Part shown: one piece after another, positions 36,600 to 47,865 of the stretch
How the letters are laid out: the number at the start of each line of letters is the position of its first letter
Numbering within the stretch: position 1 is the first letter of the stretch
DNA from: Cephalotus follicularis
Taxonomy: Eukaryota; Streptophyta; Magnoliopsida; Oxalidales; Cephalotaceae
NCBI GenBank assembly: GCA_001972305.1
Contig: BDDD01002682.1
Coordinates: forward strand, 186,001 to 250,000
Length of the DNA: 64,000 nt
Direction: 5' to 3'
The notes under the pieces: model-generated
The model's input: only the letters and a program-made list of their open reading frames with translations
Database searches by the model: none
Told to the model about the DNA's origin: nothing
Program-made: the position numbers and the translations under genes

Positions 36600-37880
36600 G
36601 AACTCATTTCGTTGCCACCGTAGAGGGACGTAGAGTTCAGTATTGAATTGTTTCCTGGAACTGCTTTGATATCTAGAGCACCATACCGAATGGCTCCTGC
36701 CGAACTGAAGGAGTTGAAAGTTCAACTGCAGGATTATCTTGACAAGGGTTTTATTAGACCGAGTGTGTCACCGTGGGGAGCACCGGTTCTGTTTGTGAAA
36801 AAGAAGGATGGATCGATGCGGCTATGCATTGATTACAGGCTGCTGAATCAGGTGACGGTGAAGAACAAGTATCCTCTACCACATATTGAGGAATTGTTCA
36901 ACCAATTGCAAGGCTCAACTGTATTCTCCAAGCTTGACCTAAGAACAGGCTATCATCAGTTGAGGATCCGAGAAGGTGATGTGGAGAAGACTGCATTTCG
37001 AACAAGATATGGGCACTACGAATTTCTGATACTGTCGATTGGTTTGAAAAATGCTCCTGCAGCCTTTATGTGTCTGATGAACAGAGTGTTCCAACCTTAT
37101 CTTGATTAGTTTGTTGTGATATTCTTAGATGACATCCTGATCTACTCAGAGAGCGTTGAGGAACACATGCAGCACTTGAAGATTATATTGCAGATACTAC
37201 GGAAGGAACAGCTGTACGCCAAATTCAGCAAGTGCGAATTCTGGCTAGATCATGTGACTTTCTTAGGTCACATAGTGTCGAGTGAAGGATTGTCTATGGA
37301 TCCTTCGAAGATCGAGAGCATTGTTGATTGGCCCCAACCGAGGAACGTTACGGAGGTTCGTAGTTTCTTGGGATTGGCTGGCTATTACCAGAGATTCATC
37401 GAGGGATTTTCGAAGCTTGCTACACCACTGACACAGTTGACTCAGAAGAAGTCCAGCTTTGTGTGGGATGATTCCTATGAGGCAAGTTTCCAAGTGTTTA
37501 AGAGTCGGTTGATTTCAGCTCCAGTATTGGCATTACTGGAGGGTAATGAGGGATTTACTGTCTATACTGATGCTTCTGGGAAAGGATTGGGATGCGTACT
37601 GATGCAACATGGTAGGGTGATTGCATACGCATCGAGAAAGTTGAAGTCATACGAGGAAAATTATCCCATACACGATCTTGAGTTGGCAGCCATAGTGTTT
37701 GCTTTGCAGAAATGGAGGCACTATCTCTATGGAGCTCAGTTTGAAATCTTCACCGACCATAAGAGCTTAAAATATTTGTTTTCCCAGAAGGAGCTCAACA
37801 TGAGACAGAGGCGATGGGTGGAATTCTTCAATGACTACAACTGCAATGTTTAATACCACCCGGGAAAGGCAAATGTAGTG
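36600..37880 (+). mobile_element. C reverse transcriptase and RNase H region (fossil)
   Basis: RT blocks in order: [31 protein letters not shown] near 36750-36840, [13 protein letters not shown] near 36940-36970, FLDDILIYS near 37118-37145. RNase H shows [13 protein letters not shown] near 37562-37600 and the [11 protein letters not shown] block near 37750-37785. Ty3 Tekay type; broken. Confidence 0.88.
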
Positions 37881-37889
37881 GCTGATGCG

Positions 37890-39444
37890 CTGAGTCGCAA
37901 GGCGATGATTGCTGGAGCTATGGTTTCACAGTGGAAGCTATTGGAGGAATTTCAGAGATGGAATCCGTTCATGGTTTCCCAAGGAGTTGTTGTGGTAAGT
38001 ATGAGAGCACAACCGGAACTTCTGGAGCGTATTCTGACTGCTCAGTATAGTGACACTGATTTATGGAGTATTCGTGAGAACCTTGACACTGATTCTGAGT
38101 TCTCCGTTCATACTAATGGCATACTGAGGTTCCGATGAAGGATTTGTGTTCCGCATGATGAGAGCATCAATAGTGAGCTATTGCAACAAGCTCACAAATC
38201 GAGGTACAGTGTTCACCCCAGGGAGTTCCAAGATGTGGCACGACCTGAAGAAGAACTACTGGTGGAGCGGTATGAAAAGAGAAATTGCTGAATATGTAGC
38301 AAGATGTTTGACCTGTCAACGAGTGAAGGCTGAACATCAGAAACCTGCGGGACTGCTACAATCGCTACCAGTGGTTGAATGGAAATGGGAGCACATGACC
38401 ATGGACTTTGTGCCAGGATTGCCGAGGTCACGAAACCAGCACGAGGCAGTGTGGGTTGTTGTGGACAGACTTACTAAGTCCGCACACTTCCTTTCGATGA
38501 ACATGACATACTCTATCGAGAAGCTTGCTCGATTGTATGTCCGGGAGATAGTGAGATTGCATGGGGTGCCGGTCAGTATTGTCTGCGACCGTGATGCTAG
38601 ATTTATTTCAAGGTTCTGGAAGAAGTTCCAAACAGCTATGGGAACAACCTTGAACTTTAGCACTGAATTTCACCCACAGACTGACGGACAGTCCGAGCGT
38701 ACTATCCAGCCTCTGGAGGATATGTTGTGGGCTTGTATGATTGATTTTGCTGGGAGTTGGGAGGATCATCTAGCATTGATTGAGTTCTCCTACAACAACA
38801 GTTTCCACACCAGCATTGGAATGGCTCCGTATGAAGCCTTGTATGGGAGAAAGTGCAGATCACCTATTTGCTGGGACGAAGTAGGTGAGAGACAAGTGCT
38901 TGGACCAGACTTGGTACAAGAGACCACTGATAAAGTGGAAATGATCAAGAAGAGATTGCTAGCTGCACAGAGTCGGCAGAAGAGTTACACCGACAGCAAG
39001 AGGAGAAAGCTGGAGTTTGAAAAAGGAGATCGTGTTTTCTTGAAGATCTCGCCTTCGAAAGGGATATACCATTTTGGCCTCAAAGGGAAGTTAGCTCCAA
39101 GGTACATTGGACCTTACGAGATACTGGAGAGAGTGGGGGAGGTAGCATACCAGATTGCACTACCGCCTAGCTTATCGGGCGTGCATAACGTATTTCATGT
39201 CTCCATGCTACAGAAATACGTACCCGACCCATCTCACATTTTTAGCTATGACCCTGGATTCATTAGCTCTAGATTGACTTATGAAGAGAGGCCGACGAGA
39301 ATTGTGGATCGCACGGAAAAGGTTCTGAGGAACAAGACCATCCCTATGGTCAAATTGCTTTGGCATTTTCACGGAGCCGAGGAAGCCACGTGGGAACGTG
39401 AAGACGAAATGAGAGAGACATTTCCCCACCTATTCAGAATGTGA
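37890..39444 (+). mobile_element. C integrase region with chromodomain-like tail
   Basis: Zinc-finger end (CLTCQRVKAEHQKP), catalytic core with TMDFVPGLPRS, VCDRDARFISRFWKKF and HPQTDGQSERTIQ, then the GKLAPRYIGPYEILERVGEVAYQIALPP C-terminal domain and a chromodomain-related end around EEATWEREDEMRETFPHLF. Much of the catalytic core and tail is continuous, making this the best preserved Tekay coding part of the window. Part of a broken element. Confidence 0.88.
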
Positions 39445-39477
39445 TGTAAGGGCTATATTCGAGGACGGATTTTCCTT

Positions 39478-39490
39478 AAGGAGGGAGGAA
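39478..39490 (+). promoter_or_regulatory. C polypurine tract
   Basis: AAGGAGGGAGGAA directly precedes the 3' LTR. Confidence 0.88.
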
Positions 39491-42118
39491 TGTAATAACC
39501 GCAAATTCAATTCGTATACATTGTAATAATGATTAATAAAATGTGCACTCATTTGAATTTAATGTCCAATTATTATAATTTCTGATTGGTAATTGCTTGG
39601 GATGAATGGAGATGCAATTTGGTAAAAATCAAGCTTAAGAAACCCTAAAACAGACCTTGACAGCCGACTACCACACAGGGGTAGTCGACTGCCTGGTTTG
39701 TGAGGGGGCAGCCAACTGTCACAGGGGAGCAGTCGACTACCTGATGCGTATTGTGGACAGTCGACTGGCCAATGCATCCAGTCGACTGGATCGGTACAGA
39801 ACAGGTGTCTGTGCATGCCTGTTAAACTAAACCAAGAGAAGATTGCATGGGGGGCAGGTGTCACACGAGACAGGGCTGCCAGAACATGCAGTTAGAGTGC
39901 TTGCATGCCCTCTATTCTCTCTGCAACTTGTAGACCTGCAACCTGCAAGAATCAAAGAGAGAAAGGTGAGAAAAAGGATGCATGTAAGAGAGAGAAGGAA
40001 ATGAGAGAGTGGAGTAATAGAGCCTGGCAAATTCTAAAACTCCAGACCCCTATATCAGTTGTGCATGAGCTGTGAAGGAGTGTTAGAAACACTGAAAAAC
40101 TGAGGAGAGTTGCTGGAGATTATTGGGAGCTTGCATGTTGATGGATTAGAGCTCAAAGAACGGAATTGAAGCTTTGGAGTTCTTGGTAAGTCCTTAGTTC
40201 GAACTCACTGTTAATATGTTGGTAATGTAGCTAGGAGGAATGATGAATACCTTCTGTTAACATAATTTAAGATAACAGATCCTAGAATTGAAATGGAGAT
40301 TGTAAATGGATCAAGTGGAAATGGTGACTATAACCTCTAGATTGGATTATAGTTGATGATAAGGTCAGGATATGCTTACTGATTTCCTAAATGTAAATAT
40401 GCATATTCTGTCAACACACTTAAGATCAATGAACCCGAAATTTAATGATATTTAACATAGAGTTCAAAGAGAAAGTGGTAGAATGGTAAGAGTAATGTTT
40501 AAGCCTCAATGAACTTGATGATTAAGCTACTGTGGAATTGTAACTGTTATAATTACTACTGAAACCTACTGATGCTGATGCATGTATCCATAAACATGCA
40601 TGTTTAGATTATATTCACATGGATTGAAAGATTGTTGATGAAAGTGACTTGGAAACTCAAAGAGAAAGATCAATCCAATTGAACTTGGGATAGCGATTTG
40701 AGGTAGGGGTAGTGATATGTTATGGAAGATATTTTATGCATATCATGTATGTTATTTTCTGTATGATTGCATGTGTGAAATTGGACATGGAATTGCATAC
40801 AAACTGCTACTGCCTGCACTTTCTGGACAGAAGCAGTCGAGTGTTCCTAATAACAGTCGACTACTCAACCTATCCAGTCGACTGCCAAGGCAAAGCAGTC
40901 GACTACTCAACCAAAGCAGTCGACTATTCTTGAGGGCAGTCGACTGTTCTGGGTAGAAATTGCATAACATTGAGTGAATTGCTACTGTTTGGTACTGTTA
41001 TTGAATTGTATATGCTACCACCATATAGTATATACTGTTTGATGTTATTTAACATCGCTACTACTTATATTGCAACGATCGAACGAACTATGTGCTATAT
41101 GCACAATTCATGGTTTAACCATCATTTTCAAATGAAAACTATTATTTACAAGAAACTACTGATTTTTCAACTACTATTTTATCACCTACTGTTTTGTTTC
41201 CGAACTGGAAACCATTACTGTACTGATATCGTTTCCTCACATGAGACGTACGATCACTGAAATGTTATATATTTCTAAAGAAAACATTTTATATTGCATA
41301 TCATATATATATGTAATATCATTGAACTGAATTGACTGATTGATTGTCTATGCATACCGTGGTCGAGTGATGGGAAGATATCACTGATTACGGCAGCTAG
41401 CGTACGTGCCAGGAGTTGGCTAGTGCTTATTCACCGTACTGATCTGCATCGCAGACCGTACACTGTTATCTGCCCGCTAAATGCCGGAAGCACTGTTTAC
41501 CTCCTATCATCAGTGGAGTTTGTGGTGATATCTAAGTGGCTCGACGTAGGCTAGGGGTTAGCGACGTCTTGAGCACAATACTGGTCTTCGGACAAACTGA
41601 TGGACTGATTGATTGTACCCTTGTACGGTATCTTTGCATATGGATTGTCTACGGCCACTTGGCATGTTTGCTTATATATTGGCACACTGAAATGTTATTT
41701 TAAATATCAGTTTTCATACATGTTGCATTTGTATATTCCTTAGCATGCATTATCTTTGTACTTAGCCAAGTGAGGACAACGGCTAACCCCTACAATTTCA
41801 GATTAAGCAAAGACTCGAGAGATTGCTGCTGAAGCTTGGAGAGCTTCTTATTTTTGATTTAAGGTTGTTATTTCCCTTATATGTATTGTACTGAACGGAT
41901 CACACTCCGTGTACTGTTGCATTTTTCCTTATGTTAAGGATATTGTTAATTTGTACCCGCACGTAGTATGGGATGCGTGCGGATGACTTGTGCCGTAATC
42001 CAGTTTTAACTGCTTCCGCTTATGTATTTGAATTGTTATGAGAATACTGGATTATTATTCTTCTGCTTATTTCTGATATCACCGTATATGCTTGTCTAAC
42101 GTAAAATGGGGTGTGACA
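39491..42118 (+). mobile_element. C 3' LTR
   Basis: Matches 32127-34756, with both GTCGAC arrays, GTAAGT at 40186, and the conserved block ending TTTCAG at 41801. It ends GTGTGACA and is followed by CCCGG. Confidence 0.92.
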
Positions 42119-43429
42119 CCCGGGTAGAGTGACACGTGGACAGTCGGCTGTTACCCAAAATAGTCGGCTGTCCCACCCACAGTCGACTGCCCTCCTCTGG
42201 CAGTCGGCTACTCAATCAACAGGAAGTAACCTGCAATACCAGGCATGAACAGTCGACTGGCTCCTATGTGCAGTCGGCTGTCCTCTATGGGTAGTCGGCT
42301 GTTCCTCACGAACAGTCGACTGCAGGCCTCGGACAGTCGGTTGTCCTCCCTGGACAGTCGACTGCCCCTACGGGCAGTGCCCAAAATCAGCAGAAATCAC
42401 ACATGCTCAATCCACATTAAACCAATTAAACCGCAAAGCACTATCACCATAACACACATTCATGCTTTATCACAGTATAACATATGCATTTCACTCATGA
42501 ACATCATTATAAATGACTTTAAATCACAATTATAGCTTTCCCCTACCTTAGAACTCCAAGTTAGGAGTTTCAATCCACCTCTTTAAGTCTCGGATCTGAG
42601 GTCCTTGCACTCCCAAACCCTTCCAACAGCCTCCACTGGTCCGATTCATCCACTGTCCGAGCCTCCAAGTCCACGGTTCAACACAAAGCTTTCTGTATCC
42701 ACAACACACACACTTTCACTCAATTTTCTCTACTCCCAAACACTCTTGAATCCACTGAGAAGGATGGAGATTGGAGAAGGGAAGCTCGTGTTTTTGTGGA
42801 GAAAACCCGGCCCATCTCCTGCCATCTGCCCAAATGCCAAAACTTCACACTTTTATCACTTTAAGGCTGACAGCACGTGGGCTGTCTGGCGCCTGGCAGT
42901 CGGCTGCCATGACTTGGCAGTCGACTGTTTCTGCCGACACTCCCACCAGCCGGCTGCTTCCTCACAGCAGCTGGCTGCTGCCTTCACCAGGGGAGTCCAG
43001 TCGGCTGCCCCCTGTACAAAAACACACTAACACCCTTTCTTTTGCAACTTCCAACACACCAAAGGGAAAAAAAACACAATTCTCATTAATTCAACGTGTA
43101 CAATTACATTAGAAATGCAACATTACACCTTAACGAAAACTCAGGGTGTTACACCTCCTTTGACCCTCCATCATCACAATAGGTCGAGATAGTTTACATG
43201 TTGTAAGTGAAAGTTAGCTTAGGTTAAACACTATAAGCTTCCAGCCTTCATTAATCCTCCTATCCATGAGTTCTTGGAGTCTTTTGGAGAAGACTGGAGC
43301 TTGGAACTGGAGGGTTAAGGGAGCACATCAAGGAAGGAGAATAAGTCCTAAGTAATGGCTTCTAAACATCTTCCTTTCTCCCTTTTGTTTTGCTTGTTGT
43401 TGGATATTGCTTCGGGTTCAAGCCAGGGT

Positions 43430-43580
43430 ATCTAACCCTAGCTGAACCCTAGAAAACCCTAAGGGTTTGGCTTGGTGATGCTCACGAGTTAGAGGTGTTG
43501 GACTAGGGTTTTGGTGTGCAAACCCTAGCCTAATTCTTTGAGTGGCTGAAGCTAGGGTTAGTGAAACCCTAGCTCCACCC
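43430..43580. repeat. Telo-box (AAACCCTAA-type) cluster in Copia LTR
   Basis: Several AACCCTA / TAGGGTTT words in both orientations, related to the plant telomere repeat and to the telo-box of plant promoters. Similar clusters lie at 44740-44830 and, in the reverse copy, at 50150-50310. Confidence 0.75.
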
Positions 43581-43785
43581 GTGTGCTTATGGTTGCTTGG
43601 ATAATTAAATTGATTCAATTGAAAGTCTAATTAGAGATCCTTGAACAATTGGAACAATTATGGGCATAGGACTTCAGGATGTCCCATTACTTGGGAACTA
43701 GTGGATTTAAATTTTAAAATTATAATCCTAAAACCCTAAGTTTCTAATTGGTCCAATCCTAATTGAGCCTTCATAACACATATGT

Positions 43786-44210
43786 CATATGGTGTGAGGA
43801 TGTCATCTAGGAGATGTTACTTTGCAAGAGTATTTTAATTTTCTAGAAAATTGTCACCTCCTACAGGTAGGGTCTTAGCATCACCATAATAAAATATTCT
43901 AGTCAAATGATTGAGTGTTGAACAAGTAAGCAATTTGGTGCTTATAGGAGAGAGCATGGGGCAACTTGGGCTTGGAATGTGCTAGGCATATTTGGGTTGA
44001 ACCCTAGACTTGTGCAAGGCATAAGTTCAGCATCCCGAAGCCCAATTATGTGTCCCATATTCAAATTCAAATGCTGTCAAAGGGTGGAGTGTTGGACACT
44101 TAAGCTTATGATAAAGTTATGGGCGTAAGTACGGGCAACTATGACATGTATTGCTTAAGGTATGGCCTCCCTCTCTTTGTGTCATTGTGGCTAGCCACAA
44201 CACACTTCAC

Positions 44211-44291
<81 letters not shown>

Positions 44292-45111
44292 TCTTCTTCA
44301 TGTTCTCTCAAAGAGTCATCCATTCTTGGACTTAGAAAAAGCTTGGAGCTTCAAGAAGAAAGACAACACTCATCTCCCTCACCCTCCGTTTGATCACTAT
44401 AGGTAGAGATACATTACAGCTTGCTGTCTATCTTTACTTATCTTGATCTCTAGAATAGGTGTTAGAGTTCTCCATACAAAAGAGATTCCTTGGAGAACAA
44501 CTAGACCTTAGAACCTTGCATCGTATGTGATGTAAGTTCTAACATTGTGAGTGCTGTGAATTTTTTTATTTCGACCCCCTGAGAAAGCTTTGAACCCGTG
44601 ACTCTTGGAGATAGCTTGTAGCTCATGGAGTGGAGCTAAGAACCTAAAAGTCTAGAGGGAGCATTCTTGAAGGAAGGAGCCATCACCTTGGGTAATGCAT
44701 CTCAACTTTCTTCTTCCCTTTTCTATTATGGTTTTGGGTTTAGCTAGGGTTTGGTAACCCTAACTGAACCCTTAGGGTTTCTAGGTGAAACCCTAACCAA
44801 ACCCTTAGGGTTTGGTCCTTGGAGGTCATGGGTTATTTGGGGTTTGCTAAGAAAACCCTTGTGTTTATGATGTGTGAGCCGAAACTAGGGCTTGGAAACC
44901 TTAGCTCCAACCTGTGGCACATGCATGCTTGATATGGTTGTATGTGGTTCAATTGGTTGCTAATTAGAGATTCTTGGATAGGTTTAGACATTTATGGACA
45001 TAAATTTTTAGGGTGTTCCCATTGCTTGGAGCAACTTTGGTTGAAAAATCAAAGTTGAGCACTCTTGACACTTATGAACTAAAATAAACTAAACCTCTTA
45101 AATGTCTTACA
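43786..45111 (+). mobile_element. Second Copia LTR-like body
   Basis: From about 43790 the sequence repeats blocks already seen at 27410-27999 and 43154-43700, including the GGAGATGTTACTTTG block, the CATCACCATAATAAAAT block and the telo-box-rich segment (44740-44830). It ends CTTACA at 45111 and is followed at 45116 by a degenerate PBS-like TAGTATCGAAGCC. It could be the end of a second Copia LTR fused to the first by unequal exchange. Boundaries are approximate. Confidence 0.6.
44214..44288. repeat. (CT)n microsatellite
   Basis: A near-perfect CT run of about 75 bp ending in (TTC)n. It makes Leu/Ser-repeat reading frames that are not genes. Confidence 0.97.
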
Positions 45112-46466
45112 AAAGTAGTATCGAAGCCTCCTAGTTAACACCAGTTGGAATTTAATTTAAATGTTTGGTGGCTTGGTTGATGAATTCTAATGGTGGCAAA
45201 AACTTTACTCCCTAATCCCTAAGTGAAATTTAATGTTTAATTCAATTGGATTGATTAAATAAAATTGGTTAGACCAATTAAGTGAACTAGTGTAATTGAC
45301 CAATTAATTGGAATGTTTGTTGATCCAAAGATATGTACATTGGATTTTTATGGTGCATAGGGCATTTAAACATTCCTAAGTACAATTTAGGATCACAAAC
45401 AAAGCCTTAAAAGTTCAATAAACTAGGTTTTAAGTGTAAGGGATTTCTACAGTAAAAACTGGTTATGTGCAGAAATTTTTAAGCAAATTTTATGCACTGT
45501 TTAGTGCAGATTTCCTGGAAGAATGTATGCAGTCACATTGTGCAGTTTACTGAAATCTTAGTGCATATTTTTTTGGCAATATTTCTGCGCAGTTTCTAGC
45601 AGTTTCTGCACTATTACTTATAGTTTCCAGCACAATTCCTGCAAGCTTCCTGCAGCCTTTTCTGCGCAGTTTCTGCATAGTTACTGGCAGATTTACTGCA
45701 TGGACTGGACAAGCGCATACTAGGACGTTTGGGCAGAAGTTTAACTCACTTATGCATTTAGTTCACTTATATAATGCAGTTAATTCTTAGAGAATAATAA
45801 TACTAGTTTAGAACTAATATTTAATTGCATTTTTTCACTTAGATAAATATGATGGTTTGACCATAAAATAATATAGTTTAGAATTATAAAATAAGAGTTG
45901 CTATATTTTATTTATCTAGTGGGAGTTTCGTTGTAAATTTGGCTACTAATTAAATGAAATCGACAAGCCATCGGATATTAAAATTATGTTACGTGTTTAT
46001 TCAAATTATATATTGGATATATTTTTATTTGAATGTCTTATGCATTTTGGTAGACTTGGGACTAGATCTAATTTTTGGTTTCTTTCGTTGATGATTTAAT
46101 TTCCCTTATTAATATGGTATTCATTTGGTCTGTAATAAGGTTGCCTGTGCACCATCACTTCTCATCTTATTTAATTCTCTCCATGATAGAATTCTCTTCT
46201 CTCTCCATTTTCATTCTTTTCTTTTCTATGTACTCGTATGTATTTTTCTAAGAAGGAGTTGCAAAGGAGCATGAAGAGGAGGATGATGAAGATTGCAAGA
46301 CCAAGTGAAGGCCATGTATGCATGGTGCAAACTTTGTAATAAAGTAGTTTTAAATAGTTCACCTAGGAGACCCAGTGATCACATTGGCTCGTGTGATCAC
46401 TTATAGTTTATGTCCCAAGTCAGGCCATTTTAATTTTATGTTTGACATAGGATGCATAAGATGGAT
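45112..46466 (+). mobile_element. Copia leader-like or unclassified AT-rich stretch
   Basis: The stretch opens with a PBS-like TAGTATCGAAGCC (45116-45128) and is AT-rich. It includes a cluster of GCAGTTTCTGC-like words at 45470-45700. No gag or other coding block is recognised. It may be the 5' leader of the second Copia copy. It is cut on the right by the X-family LTR at 46467. Confidence 0.45.
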
Positions 46467-47289
46467 TGTCACTCTCCGAACCATGAGGAGGACCCCACAG
46501 TCCGACACTTGGCATGTCATCCTTATAATCAATATTCACCATCCAAAATATGCAATAAATTTCAACTTTAGAACAATGCAAATAGAATAATCAATCGATG
46601 TATATAGCGTGTGGATACCCATTCATATAAATCAATGTTCCATATCACTGCTCAGCCACAAGCTGGCAGGTCAAATAAAATAAATTACAATAGCCCTTCC
46701 ATTATACAAGGTTTGTGGTACATAACTGCTCTGATGACGAAGCTCCACACTGCAATCTGGCCCATCTAGTCATTGTGCGGCATCACCTGGACCTGACCCA
46801 TTCAAAGAATGGGTCAGCAACCCATGGTTGTGTAGGAACTACTACATGCAGAGCATGAGGATGCATGACATGCGAAATGAATAATGCAGCAATTCATATT
46901 ACCAACCATAATATCTCACAATCAATACAATTTCCATACCATAACAATACAATTCCATAACCATAACAATACAATCCATCATCATGCCGCGTTCATATCA
47001 TTCCAAAACCATCTCGGGCACATATGAGCTCTCCTCGGCCTCTTTTGCCAAGGTAGAGAAGACTAGGAAGATATCAATGCCTTACTAACATGCTAGGGTG
47101 ACATTTATAAGCAGAGCAGAGAAGGGTAACTATTAATCTGGTCAGAACATCCCTATCACTAGTCTCCTTGAGACAGCAACCCTGCAGCTACAATCGCAAT
47201 CTACAACCATATATATATATATCCATACAATCATAATCAATAACCATATACATATCTATTTACAATCAATATCCCTCACGGTTATTTCA

Positions 47290-47440
47290 GTTTGTGACAT
47301 TTTCAGTCATCTCATTTGGTGACTTTACAGTCATCTCAATCAGTGGTGACCTCTGCGGTCATCTCCATTCGTGGTGACATTTTTGGTTATCTCTATCGGT
47401 GCTGACCTATACGGTCATCTCAGTTGTGGTGACCCTTGGG
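47290..47440. repeat. GGTGAC..CGGTCATCTC repeat in X-2 LTR
   Basis: Five imperfect copies of a unit of about 30 bp built on GTGGTGACCTCTGCGGTCATCTC.. style words. Non-coding. Confidence 0.7.
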
Positions 47441-47639
47441 GTTCCTAACTATACAATTCCTTACAAAATTGGTGTTGAATCCTCTTTGTAGATATCCAAG
47501 GGAATGCGGTTCATAACAAGCATGTTTGGCTGAGAACGATGCTAAACGCCTACTATGCCGTTTAAACGCTATTAGCGCAAGTTTGCACTGCAATCACTAG
47601 GATAGGTCTGCTCTGCTCAACTATTCAATACTATTAAAA

Positions 47640-47865
47640 TAGGTCCATTCTTCTCTGCGACCTAGGCGCAAGTCTGCTCAGCAGCCTTGTAGCGCAGGTC
47701 TTCTCTACCTCCTTATGGACAAGTTTGCTTTGCAGTCTTGTGGCGTAGGTCTTCTCTACCGCCTCATGGACAAGTCTGCTCTACAGTCTTGTGGTGCAGG
47801 TCTTCTCTGCCACCTCATGGACAAGTCTGCTCTGCAGTCTTGTGGCGCTGGTCTTCTCTTAGACT
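47640..47865. repeat. 54-bp tandem repeat in X-2 LTR
   Basis: About four copies of a 54-bp unit containing CAGTCTTGTGGCGCAGGTC and CTCATGGACAAGTCTGCTCT. The period is a multiple of three and keeps a 69-codon chance frame open. Confidence 0.85.

Larger units (their letters stand above)
32127..42118 (+). mobile_element. C: Ty3 Tekay (chromovirus) element, complete ends, broken
   Basis: Full-length-type element: LTRs 32127-34756 and 39491-42118 (about 2.63 kb), PBS, gag, protease, RT, RNase H, integrase with chromodomain-like tail, and PPT. It is clearly a sister family of Y: same gene order, very similar proteins and alignable LTRs. LTR pairs differ by about 2-5% in sampled stretches (near 3% overall), suggesting an age near one million years with usual plant rates. 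It is the youngest-looking coding Tekay copy here; the gag-pol frame has only around half a dozen breaks. It lies inside the 5' LTR of A. Confidence 0.92.
28000..43153 (-). mobile_element. A: gag-only LTR retrotransposon (TR-GAG type), minus orientation
   Basis: LTRs lie at 28000-29815 (3') and 31512-32126 plus 42119-43153 (5', interrupted by C). The internal region is only about 1.7 kb and holds PBS, gag and PPT. No protease, RT or integrase sequence is present, which defines the TR-GAG class of non-autonomous elements. LTRs start TGTAACGCCCGGG and end GGGGTGTGACA when read on the minus strand. LTR divergence sampled by eye is about 3-4%, i.e. very roughly 1.5 million years. Gag has one or a few breaks. 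The related LTR at 1-2211 shows the family is present more than once. Confidence 0.9.
31512..43153 (-). mobile_element. A 5' LTR, interrupted by C
   Basis: Made of 31512-32126 and 42119-43153, about 1.65 kb after removing C and its duplication. It matches 28000-29815. GTCGRC arrays lie at 31910-32070 and 42135-42370, with a few more copies at 42895-43005. Confidence 0.88.
26255..43785 (+). mobile_element. Copia-1 3' LTR, interrupted by A
   Basis: The LTR begins TATTAGATTAGGGGTG and runs 26255-27999, then continues after element A from 43154 to about 43780. It aligns, reverse-complemented, with the solo LTR at 49879-52356, e.g. the CCCTGCA start, the block around 27410-27500 (GGGAGATGTTACTTTG) and the block flanking the A insertion. 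It contains telo-box motifs (AAACCCTAA type) at 43430-43580. Non-coding. The right boundary is uncertain. Confidence 0.75.
2212..45111 (+). mobile_element. Copia-1: Angela-lineage Ty1/Copia element, old, multiply interrupted
   Basis: This is a Copia element whose left part (5' LTR, gag, protease) is hidden by, or lies beyond, the A-family LTR at the window start. Visible parts are integrase core and C-terminal region (2212-2940), reverse transcriptase (3001-4204), RNase H (25743-26254), PPT (26240-26254) and a long 3' LTR from 26255. The domain order integrase before RT defines Copia; the wording of the integrase and RNase H regions and the PPT followed by a TATTAG/TGTTAG LTR start resemble the Angela/BARE lineage. 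It is clearly broken, with many breaks, and is the oldest layer here. It is split by the X solo LTR (4205-25742) and by element A (28000-43153). The right end is uncertain because the LTR body seems to be present twice. Confidence 0.75.

Noticed and set aside
44119-44406. Leu/Ser-rich reading frames over the CT microsatellite
   Set aside because: Product of (CT)n; low complexity with no support as a gene. The same applies to the frames at 53298-53635.
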